The position numbers and the translations under genes are program-made. Source: UBA6168 sp964573725 (lineage in GTDB: Bacteria > Bacteroidota > Bacteroidia > Chitinophagales > Saprospiraceae). From it: a DNA stretch of 44,020 nucleotides. Below the pieces are notes generated by a model that was not told where the DNA came from, ran no database searches, and saw only the letters and a program-made list of their open reading frames with translations. Shown piece after piece: positions 1-7,937 of the stretch (position 1 is its first letter; the number at the start of each line of letters is the position of its first letter). The stretch spans positions 1-44,020 of the forward strand of contig CAZNLJ010000039.1 of assembly GCA_964573725.1 (NCBI GenBank), given 5' to 3'.

Positions 1-43
1 ACCCCGATTCCACGACCATATCATGCGAACCGGTGCCGCGTGT

Positions 44-137
44 GGCGTCCGTAGACGCCAAGCATGGCGTCCGTAGACGCCAAGCATGGCGTCCGTAGAC
101 GCCAAGCATGGCGTCCGTAGACGCCAAGCATGGCGTC
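44..137. repeat. Four tandem 22-bp hairpin repeats
   Basis: Four identical 22-base units run at 44-65, 66-87, 88-109 and 110-131, followed by the first six bases of a fifth at 132-137. Each unit contains a perfect inverted repeat, GGCGTC-CGTA-GACGCC, plus the spacer AAGCAT, so each can fold into a 6-bp stem with a 4-base loop. The array lies 13 bases beyond the stop of the last carotenoid gene on the minus strand, where it could slow or end transcription or stabilise the mRNA 3' end. There is no unique spacer between units, so it is not CRISPR. Confidence 0.9.
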
Positions 138-149
138 TCTCCACAGCCC

Positions 150-989
150 TCACCCCTTCCGCCACGCATACCCGTAATAATTGGCCATCAGCAGCAGGTA
201 GCCGTAGGCGGCGTCGTCGAGGGGGATGGTGAAGATTCGGATACCCAGGTATTCGTCCGGGTTGTAGTAGACGACCGGTTCGGCCGTGAACGCACCCGTC
301 AGGGCGCCGTTGACCAGCAGGAAGGGCAGCAGGGACAGGAGGTAGGCCCCATAGAACCGGCCGATGGGAAGCTGCCGCGGAAACAGCAACAGGTAGAGCT
401 GGAAAAAGAAACACAGCAGGAAGGTGGTGGCTGTGTACAGGTGTTGCCAATATACGATACCTACCGCCAGGAAGAGGGCGGCCAGGCCGATGGTCAGTCC
501 GCGGGTCGCCCGTTCGGGGAGGTCGCGGCGCAGGTAATATCCCAGGGCCTCGTAGATGAAGACACAGGAGAAGGGAACGATCGCAAAGAACAGCCATTCC
601 TCCCAGGGCAGTCCCCAAAGCCGGAATCCCGTCAGGTAGCGGTCGTTGAAGCCCCAGACGCCCTGCCGGGTGAACCAGGCGTCCCAGGCGATGAAGACCA
701 GGCCGATCACCAGGTTGCCGGGCCAGAGGTAGCGCCATTTCCGGAAATAGGACAGGCGTGGTTCGAAACTGCGGACCAGCGGGAAAAACAGGGTGAACCC
801 CAGCAGCAGGGCGTAGAGGAAATGTGTCTCCAGGACCGGCCAGCGGCGCAATATCGGCACCTCCATCAGGAAGTGGTCCGGTACCACGGTGGTGCTTGCC
901 CACAGGTAAGCCACCGTCAGCAGGGCGGCGGCCCCGATGAGCCACCCGTACAGGGGCCGGGTCCGGTGCGTAGCGCCTACCGCCGCCAC
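150..989 (-). CDS. crtY: Lycopene cyclase, fused CrtYc/CrtYd type
   Basis: Integral membrane enzyme that closes beta rings on lycopene to give beta-carotene. It is a tandem of two lycopene-cyclase domains, each with about three membrane segments. The first carries the conserved acidic motif in GLPWEEWLFF and the second its counterpart IPLDDAAYGY; such PxEE-like motifs mark the heterodimer-type cyclases of actinobacteria, archaea and Bacteroidota. I chose the GTG at 989, which overlaps the end of crtZ by 13 bases, because an extra hydrophobic segment (LYGWLIGAAALLTVAYLW) is coded in frame with normal codon use. An ATG at 866 would give about 238 residues, closer to the usual family length, so the start is uncertain. 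The frame stays open upstream to 1352, but that part lies over crtZ and is not believable protein. It is the last gene of the crt cluster. Confidence 0.85.
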   Translation of the reverse strand: MAAVGATHRTRPLYGWLIGAAALLTVAYLWASTTVVPDHFLMEVPILRRWPVLETHFLYALLLGFTLFFPLVRSFEPRLSYFRKWRYLWPGNLVIGLVFIAWDAWFTRQGVWGFNDRYLTGFRLWGLPWEEWLFFAIVPFSCVFIYEALGYYLRRDLPERATRGLTIGLAALFLAVGIVYWQHLYTATTFLLCFFFQLYLLLFPRQLPIGRFYGAYLLSLLPFLLVNGALTGAFTAEPVVYYNPDEYLGIRIFTIPLDDAAYGYLLLMANYYGYAWRKG

Positions 990-1450
990 GCGCTGCGCAG
1001 TTTGAAATATTTGCGGGAAACGACCAGCAATCCGAACGATTCGCACCCTTCCTTGGTCTGTTTCGCATGATGCGCCCCGTGGGCGCGGAGGATGGCGCGG
1101 GAATAGCGGCTGTCCAACTGCCGGAACCAGGAAAACCGCTGGTGGATGTACACGTCGTGGATCAGGAAATAGATCAAGCCATAGATGGTGATGCCGATTC
1201 CGACGAAGAAAAGCCAGAAATGCGGCGTCGCCGTCCCGATGACGATGGTTGCCGAGCCCGGCGTGGCGAAAATCAGGAAGAAGAGGTCGTTCTTTTCGAA
1301 AAAGCGGCCTTCCTTGAAATGAGGCTTGTGGTGGTCCTCGTGCCAACGCCACAGGAAACCGTGCATGACATATTTATGGGCGAACCAGGCGACGAATTCC
1401 ATGGTCGCCACCGTCGCCAGGGTGATGGCTGCGTAGAGTAGGCCTTGCAT
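977..1450 (-). CDS. crtZ: Beta-carotene hydroxylase
   Basis: Membrane di-iron hydroxylase that adds 3-hydroxyl groups to both beta rings of beta-carotene, making zeaxanthin. The histidine clusters of the fatty-acid-hydroxylase fold are all visible: HKYVMH, HEDHH, HDVYIH and HGAHH, set between hydrophobic segments. I start at the ATG at 1450 because the protein then begins MQGLLYAAITLATVATMEF, the usual CrtZ N-terminus of about 157 residues; an in-frame ATG at 1486 would add 12 residues of low-complexity sequence. It lies 108 bases after crtB and its stop overlaps the proposed GTG of the lycopene cyclase, suggesting translational coupling. With crtI, crtB and the cyclase it completes a phytoene-to-zeaxanthin path. 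Confidence 0.92.
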   Translation of the reverse strand: MQGLLYAAITLATVATMEFVAWFAHKYVMHGFLWRWHEDHHKPHFKEGRFFEKNDLFFLIFATPGSATIVIGTATPHFWLFFVGIGITIYGLIYFLIHDVYIHQRFSWFRQLDSRYSRAILRAHGAHHAKQTKEGCESFGLLVVSRKYFKLRSAWRR

Positions 1451-1558
1451 GATCGGTTGTTTTGTGCGCGGGGCTGCCGCCGGCATTATCCACCGGACGG
1501 CCCCTGTCCGTCCGGCTTGCCGGGAACGGACGCCCGAAGTTCGTATTTTTTTCCGGGA

Positions 1559-2392
1559 TCAGGCATGTAAGCTCAGCCGGACGGCGGAACTGAACAAGAG
1601 GTAGATCTTCTTGCCGTTGTTGACCCGGATCCGTTGTTCCTTGACCTTTGCCGCGGCCGTGCCGCGGATTTTCTTGAACAGGTTCAGGTAATACACATAC
1701 GCCAGGTAAACGCCGAACCGCGCCCCGCTGGGCAGGGCCAGGATGCCGACCAGGGCATCGTCGAAGTCCTGCTTGATCTCCTGCTCGATGCGGACCTTGT
1801 CCTCCTGGGTGAAGTTTTCGAAATCCACGTCCGGGAAATAGATCCGGCCCCGTTCGTCGAAATCGCTTTTCAGGTCCCGCAGGAAATTGATCTTCTGGAA
1901 GGCCGCCCCCAGGCTTTGTGCCGGTGCCTTCAGCCGGTCGTACTTGGCGGTGTCGCCTTCGCAGAACACCCGCAGGCACATGAGCCCGACCACTTCCGCC
2001 GACCCGTAGATGTACTGTTCGTACAATCCCTTCCCATAGATGTGGTGGTGCAGGTCCATCTCCATGCTGTCCAGGAAAGCGTCGATCAGCGCCCTTTCGA
2101 TACCGTACCGGTTGACGACCTCCTGGAAGGCATTCAGCACGGGGTTCAGGCTGATGCCCGATTCGATCGCCTCGTAGGTGTCCTGCCGGAAGCGCCGCAG
2201 GAGGGCCGCTTTCGGAAAGCCGTGGAAGGTGTCCACGATCTCGTCGGCGAAGCGCACGAATCCGTAGATCGCATAAACCGGCGTGCGGAAGCGCGCATCG
2301 AATACCCGGATGCCCAGGGAAAAGGAAGTGCTGTACCGGTGGGTGATCAGCCGGCTGCACTCCTGGCAGGTTCTGTGGTAGAGTTCAAGCAT
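1559..2392 (-). CDS. crtB: Phytoene synthase
   Basis: Condenses two geranylgeranyl diphosphates to phytoene, the first committed carotenoid step. From the chosen start the protein has 277 residues, normal for bacterial CrtB. Both aspartate-rich, magnesium-binding motifs of the squalene/phytoene synthase family are present: ADEIVD (residues 49-54) and LRDLKSDFDERGRIYFP (171-187). I use the ATG at 2392 because the family normally opens like MLELYHRTCQECSRLIT; an ATG at 2428 would add 12 basic residues. The gene is separated from crtI by 183 bases containing a terminator-like hairpin, so it may have its own promoter. No geranylgeranyl diphosphate synthase (crtE) is in the window. Confidence 0.93.
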   Translation of the reverse strand: MLELYHRTCQECSRLITHRYSTSFSLGIRVFDARFRTPVYAIYGFVRFADEIVDTFHGFPKAALLRRFRQDTYEAIESGISLNPVLNAFQEVVNRYGIERALIDAFLDSMEMDLHHHIYGKGLYEQYIYGSAEVVGLMCLRVFCEGDTAKYDRLKAPAQSLGAAFQKINFLRDLKSDFDERGRIYFPDVDFENFTQEDKVRIEQEIKQDFDDALVGILALPSGARFGVYLAYVYYLNLFKKIRGTAAAKVKEQRIRVNNGKKIYLLFSSAVRLSLHA

Positions 2393-2494
2393 GGACGGTT
2401 TCTTTTTAGATCGCCGGTGGGATGCCACCCCGAAATCATATGGGAACGAATTCCGTGTTTAATGTGTGATGGCGTAACAATATGAAAAGGTTTT

Positions 2495-2544
2495 TTGGAA
2501 AAAAAGTTGAAAAACAAAATAAAATGTCATGAAAAATGGCATTT
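2495..2544 (-). terminator. Terminator-like hairpin after crtI
   Basis: Bases 2522-2530 and 2536-2544 form a 9-base inverted repeat with one mismatch (AAATGTCAT / ATGGCATTT) and a 5-base loop. Read on the minus strand it is followed by a T-rich run to about 2495, the form of an intrinsic terminator. It sits between the crtI stop at 2576 and crtB, so it may reduce read-through from crtI into the rest of the cluster. The stem is AT-rich and weak. Confidence 0.5.
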
Positions 2545-2575
2545 GCAAGCGGTTGCGCCTGCCTGCCGGTATCCG

Positions 2576-4045
2576 TCAGTGGTGTCGGGCGATGTAATCG
2601 GCGACCATTTGGCCGGAGATCAGGGAAGGGGGAACCCCGGGCCCCGGGGCCGTCAGTTGGCCGGTGTAGTACAGGTTCGGGAGCTTGTCGCTCTTGATCC
2701 GGGGCTTGAGGAAAGCGGTCTGCAGCAAGGTGTTGGCCAATCCGTAGGCATTTCCCTTGAACGCGTGGTAATCGCCGATGAAATCCCGGTGCGCATAGGA
2801 ACGCTTGAAGCGGACATGGGCGCGGACGGACTGCCCCGTCAGTTGTTCGAGCCGGTCCATCACCCGTTCGTAATAGTGCTCCCGCATGGTTTCCGTGTCC
2901 TCCAAATCCGGAGCCAGCGGCACCAGCAGGAAGAGGTTTTCGCCACCTTCCGGCGCGATGGCGGGGTCCGTCACCGAAGGGGCGCAGACATAGAAGAGCG
3001 GGTCGCTCGGCCAGGCCGGCTTGTCGTATATCTCGACGGCATGTTGCCGGAAATCGCGGTCGAAGAACAGGTTGTGGTGGCGGAGGCCGGTCAGTCGCTT
3101 GTCGATGCCGAGATAGAACAGCAGGGAGGAGGGCGCCATGGTCCGCTTGTCCCAATAGGCCGGTGTGTACTGCCGGTAGGCGGCGGGCAGCAGGTGTTGC
3201 TCCACATGGTGGTAATCCGCACTGCCGACCACGACATCGGCCAGGTAGGTGCCCGCATCGGTCCGGACACCGGTCACCCGGCCGCCGGAAACGAGGATTT
3301 CCCGGACTTCCCGCCCGGTTTCCACGGTCACCCCCAGGGATTCCGCCAGGGCGACCATCCCCTCGATGATCCGGGTCATGCCTCCCATCGGATACCAGGT
3401 GCCCAATTGCAGGTCGGCATAGTTCATCAGGCTGTACATGGCCGGGGTACGCTCCGGGGTGGCCCCCAGGAAGAGGACCGGAAACTCCAACAGCTGGATC
3501 AGCTGCGGGTGCCGGAACAAGGACTTGACATGGGCCGACAGGGAACTGAACATCTGCAACCGGAACAGGCTCTTGACGATGCGTAAATCCGCAAACTCCA
3601 GCACGGACAGGCTGGGCTTCTGCACGAATTCCCGCATGCCTACCTCATACTTGTATTTCGCCTCCGACAGGAAGCGGCGGAGCTTCTCCCCGCTGCCGGG
3701 CTCGTACCGCTCGAACAAGGCGTACAGCGCATCTTCCCCGGCCGGTACCTCCAGGTGGTCGCCCGCCCCGAAGACAATGCGGTAGGATGGGTCCAAGCGG
3801 ACCAGTTCGTAGTAATCGGACACCTTTTTTCCGAACCGGGCGAAAAAGGCCTCGAATACATCCGGCATCCAATACCAGCTGGGGCCCATGTCGAAGGTGT
3901 ATCCTTCCGCCTCGAACTTCCGGGCCCGTCCGCCGGGTGCCTCGTTCTTCTCGAGTACCCGGACCTCGTACCCGTGTTGCGCCAGCGAACTGGCGGCCGC
4001 CAGCCCTGAAAATCCCGATCCGATGATGATGGCTGTCCGTCCCAA
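2576..4045 (-). CDS. crtI: Phytoene desaturase
   Basis: FAD-dependent membrane-associated desaturase that converts phytoene to lycopene in four steps. The 489-residue length is normal for bacterial CrtI. The N-terminal dinucleotide-binding fold is clear (GSGFSGLAAASSLA, residues 8-21, then VLEKNEAPGGRA), and the C-terminal family signature reads YYTGQLTAPGPGVPPSLISG. It is the first gene of the minus-strand carotenoid cluster. The only obvious start is the ATG at 4045, and a TACCTTTA box lies 58 bases upstream. The related desaturases CrtN and CrtD share the fold, but the crtB, crtZ and cyclase neighbours make phytoene desaturase the best call. Confidence 0.95.
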   Translation of the reverse strand: MGRTAIIIGSGFSGLAAASSLAQHGYEVRVLEKNEAPGGRARKFEAEGYTFDMGPSWYWMPDVFEAFFARFGKKVSDYYELVRLDPSYRIVFGAGDHLEVPAGEDALYALFERYEPGSGEKLRRFLSEAKYKYEVGMREFVQKPSLSVLEFADLRIVKSLFRLQMFSSLSAHVKSLFRHPQLIQLLEFPVLFLGATPERTPAMYSLMNYADLQLGTWYPMGGMTRIIEGMVALAESLGVTVETGREVREILVSGGRVTGVRTDAGTYLADVVVGSADYHHVEQHLLPAAYRQYTPAYWDKRTMAPSSLLFYLGIDKRLTGLRHHNLFFDRDFRQHAVEIYDKPAWPSDPLFYVCAPSVTDPAIAPEGGENLFLLVPLAPDLEDTETMREHYYERVMDRLEQLTGQSVRAHVRFKRSYAHRDFIGDYHAFKGNAYGLANTLLQTAFLKPRIKSDKLPNLYYTGQLTAPGPGVPPSLISGQMVADYIARHH

Positions 4046-4102
4046 TGTCTGATGGAAAATTTTTGGTGAAATTACGATGGCCTAATAGCGGCTGCCGGCC
4101 GT

Positions 4103-4110
4103 TAAAGGTA
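4103..4110 (-). promoter_or_regulatory. Putative -7 box for crtI
   Basis: On the minus strand these bases read TACCTTTA, one mismatch from the Bacteroidota -7 consensus TAnnTTTG, 58 bases upstream of the crtI ATG. No clear TTTG -33 box is seen 19-21 bases further upstream. Confidence 0.4.
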
Positions 4111-4194
4111 GTAAAAACATTGCTGCCGGCATTTTGTTTAAGTGCGATTTAGGAAATAATTAAACAAACCGGTGCCGGTCGGCCGTCCTGCTAC

Positions 4195-4228
4195 GCAAAA
4201 GGGGAACGGCCCCGTCGGACCGTTCCCC
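4195..4228 (-). terminator. Intrinsic terminator after the HAD gene
   Basis: A perfect 9-bp stem, GGGGAACGG at 4201-4209 and CCGTTCCCC at 4220-4228, with a 10-base loop. On the minus strand it is followed by a short T run (CTTTTG). It lies 36 bases past the HAD-family stop, between that gene and crtI, so it separates two transcripts read in the same direction. Confidence 0.65.
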
Positions 4229-4263
4229 TTCCGCTTTTCCCGTCGGTCCTCGGACCGGCCGGT

Positions 4264-4698
4264 TCAGGGGTGGAACACCTCGATCTCGTGGTTGCGGATG
4301 ATCAGGTCGGTGAACTTCCCTTTGAAACGGGTCGCCTTGACGATATGGTTGTCGATCCAATGGTAGTTGCCGCCCCGGGGTTTGCCGAACAGGATGCTGT
4401 GGTACCGGAAACCATGTTTCTCGAGCCATTCCTCCGTAATCTTGCGGTGCTCCTCCGTCCGGGAGGTGAAAAAGGTGATGATATGGCCCTCCTCGAACCA
4501 TTTGTTGCAGATGCGGAGGGCATCGGGATATGGCGGGACGGTCGCCATCCGCTCCGGTTCCTCGTTGGGTACGTCGTCGCAGACGGTTCCGTCGATATCG
4601 ATCAGGAAGTTCTTGACATCTTCGGGAAGCAGGGGGCTGATGTGTTCCCCTTTCTCGTTGAAAGCCGCCACCAGGTTGGGCTTTTTCTGTTCTTGCAT
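4264..4698 (-). CDS. HAD-superfamily hydrolase (phosphatase-like)
   Basis: A 144-residue cytoplasmic protein with the compact HAD core and no cap insertion. Motif I is FLIDIDGTVCDD, with the nucleophile D34 and acid/base D36; motif II is in FFTSRTEEHR; and a conserved KPRGGNYHWIDN block supplies the later lysine and aspartate. Close relatives are common in Bacteroidota and, as I recall, are sometimes labelled phosphoheptose isomerase, which does not fit these HAD motifs. The substrate cannot be told from sequence. The ATG at 4698 is the only sensible start and a TACCTTTG box lies 85 bases upstream. It has its own promoter and terminator, so it is probably monocistronic. Confidence 0.85.
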   Translation of the reverse strand: MQEQKKPNLVAAFNEKGEHISPLLPEDVKNFLIDIDGTVCDDVPNEEPERMATVPPYPDALRICNKWFEEGHIITFFTSRTEEHRKITEEWLEKHGFRYHSILFGKPRGGNYHWIDNHIVKATRFKGKFTDLIIRNHEIEVFHP

Positions 4699-4782
4699 AG
4701 CGAATGATGTTTGCTGTTTGAGTGGGTGGGGGAAACATGGCCGTACATTCCACTATCACCGCCACATTTTGTAAATGTAACA

Positions 4783-4790
4783 CAAAGGTA
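4783..4790 (-). promoter_or_regulatory. Putative -7 box for the HAD gene
   Basis: Reads TACCTTTG on the minus strand, a full match to TAnnTTTG, 85 bases before the ATG at 4698. No good -33 box is visible. Confidence 0.5.
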
Positions 4791-4865
4791 GCGCATCCCG
4801 TTCGTTTCCCCGATAAAATTTGACAGGGAATACCTACGGCCAAACAGGCCCCGCTCTTTCCGGCC

Positions 4866-5519
4866 TCACTCGGGTTGGGTTTGCAAGGATTTTACGATGG
4901 CAAACTCCTGCTGGACGGCGGTTCCCAGCGAGTCGAGGTCGAACTTGCTTTCGGCCATGGGTTGCGACAGCAGGGGGCCGGGCTTCTGGCCTTGTTCCAG
5001 GTCGACGGACCGGTCCACCGAAAAGAACACTTTTCCGTCTTCCAGGAAACACCACAGTTCCCGCGCATAGGGTGGGTTTCCTTCGCGCTTCCACTCCCGG
5101 TGCTTGACCAGGACCAGCTGCCCGTCCTTGACGAACCACTGGGTCTTGGTCTCCTTATCGCCTTCGTAGAAAGTGGTGGAGACCCGGAACGGTGCGCCGT
5201 CCATCTCGAGCACGCCGATGAAGTCGCGTTCGTCGTACCGCTTGGGCCGGAACTGCAGCATCTTGAACCGGGAGGCATCCCCTTGGTTCTGCAGGGCGAT
5301 GTCGATGTAGTCGCTGATGACTTTCATCCGTACCTGCACATCGGCCTGCAAGGTGTCGGCGGCCGATGTCGCGCCGGCCGGTTCCGGCTGGTCGGCCTGT
5401 ACGGCCGCGGGGCTTTCCGTGCCGGCCGCATCGCCGGGCGCCGCTTGTTTTTCCGACGGCCGGCAGGCCGCCCACATGCCCAGCAGCAGCAGTAGGGCCA
5501 GGTGTTTTTGCTTGCGCAT
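4866..5519 (-). CDS. Predicted lipoprotein of unknown function
   Basis: A 217-residue protein I do not recognise. It begins with a lipoprotein signal peptide (MRKQKHLALLLLLGMWAAC, lipobox cysteine at 19), followed by a low-complexity A/P/E/Q linker to about residue 60. The remaining 155 residues look like one globular beta-rich domain with many charged and aromatic positions (WFVKDGQLVLVKHREWKREG, LWCFLEDGKVFFSVD). It should be anchored in the cell envelope. It is transcribed away from the SpoIIM-like gene, with a 284-base spacer holding several GC hairpins, and lies upstream of the HAD gene on the same strand with a 167-base gap. No catalytic motif is visible. Confidence 0.75.
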   Translation of the reverse strand: MRKQKHLALLLLLGMWAACRPSEKQAAPGDAAGTESPAAVQADQPEPAGATSAADTLQADVQVRMKVISDYIDIALQNQGDASRFKMLQFRPKRYDERDFIGVLEMDGAPFRVSTTFYEGDKETKTQWFVKDGQLVLVKHREWKREGNPPYARELWCFLEDGKVFFSVDRSVDLEQGQKPGPLLSQPMAESKFDLDSLGTAVQQEFAIVKSLQTQPE

Positions 5520-5679
5520 CTCGTTTGGATTTGGTTGGTATGTGGTTTCCGTCTTTTCCTATTTTAATGGCATCCTCCGGTTTTTGTTGCGATAAAAACA
5601 AAAAATCCGATGCCCGCCCTGCGGTCGGCCTACCGGCCCTTGGCCGAAACGGCTTACATTCGTAGCACGGGGTCTTTCC

Positions 5680-5770
5680 CGGGCGGTGTGCCGCCCGCCC
5701 GAGGGGAATTTCCCGGGCCGGTATCCCCCCGGCCATCCGTACGCCGCCGGTTCCGCCGGCGTACGGATGG
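5680..5770. repeat. Cluster of perfect GC hairpins before the SpoIIM-like gene
   Basis: Two strong inverted repeats lie in the divergent spacer. Bases 5680-5697 form CGGGCGG-TGTG-CCGCCCG. Bases 5733-5746 (CCATCCGTACGCCG) pair perfectly with 5757-5770 across a 10-base loop, a 14-bp stem ending 33 bases before the ATG at 5804. No T run follows on the plus strand, so a terminator is unlikely. It could be a leader structure, an operator or a REP-like element. Confidence 0.7.
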
Positions 5771-5803
5771 CGGGCGCTTCGCCGTCCCATCCTGTCGTAC
5801 CCT

Positions 5804-7690
5804 ATGAAAGAATCCGCCTTCATCCGCCGCAACCGGGAAAAGTGGCAGGCCTTCGAGGCCCACCTCGACGGTCGGCAAACCGACCCGGAGCAGCTCCAGG
5901 ACCTGTTCATCCAGGTCACGGACGACCTGTCCTATGCCCGCACCTTCTATCCGAACCGGGCGGTCCGTGTCTACCTCAACGGCTTGGCGCAACGGGTCTT
6001 CACCAGGTTGTACCGGCGGGAGCGGTCGCGGCGGGAGCGGTTTGCGGCGTTTTGGCGGGAAGACCTTCCCCTGCTGCTGTACCAGGCCCGCCGGGAACTG
6101 TGGCTGTCCCTGGCGGTCTTCGGAATCAGCGTCCTGGTGGGGGTGTACTCCGGCCGGGAGGATTCGGAGTTCCTGCGGGTGGTGTTGGGCGATGCCTACG
6201 TGGAGATGACCGAGGCGAACATCGCCGGGGGGGACCCGATGGCCGTCTACAAATCGGGCGGCGCCCTGAATTCCTTCCTGGGCATCACCCTCAACAACCT
6301 GATGGTGGCCTTGGGGGCTTTCGTCATGGGGGCCTTTTTCGGTGTCGGCACCCTGGGGGTCCTGCTCCACAACGGCATCATGCTGGGTGCTTTCCAGTAT
6401 TTCTTTGTGGAGAAGTTGTTGTTCCAGGATTCTTTCCTGACCATCTGGATGCACGGCACCTTCGAGATCGCCGCAATCATCCTCGCCGGTGCCGCCGGGT
6501 TGACTTTGGGGCGGGGACTGGCTTTCCCGGGTACCTATACGCGGCGCCGGGCCTTCCGCCTGGCCGCCCGCCGGGGGGGCGGCATCATGGTGGGGACGGT
6601 CCCGCTTTTTGTCGTGGCCGGTTTCACGGAAGGTTTCGTCACCCGCTACACGGACCTGCCGGACCTGCTCCGGGGGAGTTTCATCCTGATTTGTTTCGCC
6701 TGGGTGGCCTTTTATTACGTGTATTATCCCCGGTGGGTGGCCCGGCGGTCGGACGGCCCGCTGCCGGAAGGGAATGCCAACCGATGGCCGGACCAGCCGG
6801 CGGTGGTGGACCTTCGGCCGGTCAAGTCCGTCGGACAGCTGCTCACCGATGCGTTCACCCTGGGTCGGCGCTACATCGGGCCGCTGTTCCGGGCCGCCTT
6901 GGCGGGAAGCGCCCTGGTCTCCGTGGCTGCGGCCCTGCTGCCATCGTATCCGTCGCCGCTATCCTGGGGCATGGGGTGGGGGGAGTCGATGTTCCGGTTG
7001 TCCGGGCTTTTTTACGAGGCCGGCCTGGAACCCCTGGCCTTTGTCCATGTCCTGGTCCTGGCCGCCGTCATCGGGGTGGCGCAGGGGCTTATCCTGCGGA
7101 AGGTTTCCGCGGAGATGGGGGCCTCCGCGCCCCGGCGGGCCGCCGTCGGGGCGGTGCTGACCGCCGCCGGCTTCGTCGCCGCCTGTTCGGCCGTGCCCGC
7201 CCTGGCCCTGCCGATGGCCTGGTTGGGATTTCCGCTGCTGTTGTTGTGGAGCCGGACGATGGCGGTCCGCCCCGGTGGTCCGCTGGCGGCGGCGGCCCAT
7301 TGTTTCCGCCTGGTCCGCGCCGGTGGGGCTTCCTTCCTCGCCTTGTCGACCCTGCTGCTTGTGTTGACCCTCTTCGGGTTCCTGCTGCTGGATACCCGGC
7401 TGGTGAGCTTCCCCCAAGAGGTCCTGCTCGCGAATTTCCACCTGTCGGATGAGCACGCGTACCGGTTCGCCGCCATCCTGAAACTCTTCACCGCCGGCTT
7501 GGCCTACCTGCTGGCGGTCGGCTGGTGGGTCCTGGGGACAGGTGTCTTCTATTCCTCCACTTCCGAGATCGTCGGGGCGACTTACCTGCGCGAACAGTTG
7601 CGGACCATCGGTGCCGCCCCTCGCATCCGCGGGATACCCCGGGAGGGTCGGCCCGCTTCCCCGCCGGCGGATACGGGACTGTCCGGCTGA
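5804..7690 (+). CDS. SpoIIM-like (DUF95) membrane protein with extra membrane half
   Basis: A 628-residue inner-membrane protein. The first 320 or so residues match the stage II sporulation protein M family as found in non-sporulating Bacteroidota: a cytoplasmic helical N-terminus (SYARTFYPNRAVRVYLNGLA), then several membrane segments with the characteristic LNNLMVALGAFVMGAFFG and FLTIWMHGTFEI stretches. After a polar linker around residues 325-350, a second half contains about six more membrane segments and begins LLTDAFTLGRRYIGPLF, resembling the membrane domains of DUF4013 or glycerophosphodiester phosphodiesterase proteins. SpoIIM proteins are usually about half this length, so this looks like a fusion. 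Function is unknown; relatives usually sit beside RDD-family and MoxR genes, which are absent here. Confidence 0.8.
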   Translation: MKESAFIRRNREKWQAFEAHLDGRQTDPEQLQDLFIQVTDDLSYARTFYPNRAVRVYLNGLAQRVFTRLYRRERSRRERFAAFWREDLPLLLYQARRELWLSLAVFGISVLVGVYSGREDSEFLRVVLGDAYVEMTEANIAGGDPMAVYKSGGALNSFLGITLNNLMVALGAFVMGAFFGVGTLGVLLHNGIMLGAFQYFFVEKLLFQDSFLTIWMHGTFEIAAIILAGAAGLTLGRGLAFPGTYTRRRAFRLAARRGGGIMVGTVPLFVVAGFTEGFVTRYTDLPDLLRGSFILICFAWVAFYYVYYPRWVARRSDGPLPEGNANRWPDQPAVVDLRPVKSVGQLLTDAFTLGRRYIGPLFRAALAGSALVSVAAALLPSYPSPLSWGMGWGESMFRLSGLFYEAGLEPLAFVHVLVLAAVIGVAQGLILRKVSAEMGASAPRRAAVGAVLTAAGFVAACSAVPALALPMAWLGFPLLLLWSRTMAVRPGGPLAAAAHCFRLVRAGGASFLALSTLLLVLTLFGFLLLDTRLVSFPQEVLLANFHLSDEHAYRFAAILKLFTAGLAYLLAVGWWVLGTGVFYSSTSEIVGATYLREQLRTIGAAPRIRGIPREGRPASPPADTGLSG

Positions 7691-7766
7691 GCGGTCCTCC
7701 CGTCCGGTCGGCTCCGGTGCGTGCCCGCCCGCGCGGATGATTTTTTCAAATAACCCCATTTTATCC

Positions 7767-7796
7767 TTTACAAAATTCCGTCGACTGCCTATATTG
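7767..7796 (+). promoter_or_regulatory. Weak putative promoter for the GMC dehydrogenase
   Basis: TTTAC at 7767-7771 and TATATTG at 7790-7796, 18 bases apart, loosely resemble the TTTG / TAnnTTTG promoter of Bacteroidota. The leader to the ATG at 7938 would be about 140 bases. The match is poor. Confidence 0.25.
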
Positions 7797-7937
7797 CCCG
7801 CAATAAATCGGATTTCCGATGCGGCATTCGCCGTTTCGGTCCGGTGATTCCCGGTCGGTTTTCCGCCGTCCCGGGAAGTCCGTATGCAACCTCACTCACA
7901 AGCTCGCCTCCTGTCCAGGCGATATAAAATCAATGCA

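Noticed and set aside
44..137. CRISPR array
   Set aside because: Units are directly adjacent without unique spacers and no cas gene is present.
1374..2360. Second minus-strand frame over crtB and crtZ
   Set aside because: Out-of-frame shadow; the crtB and crtZ motifs lie in the other frames.
4264..4698. Phosphoheptose isomerase (gmhA)
   Set aside because: The sequence has HAD motifs (DIDGT) and no SIS-domain features, so that label for relatives looks wrong.
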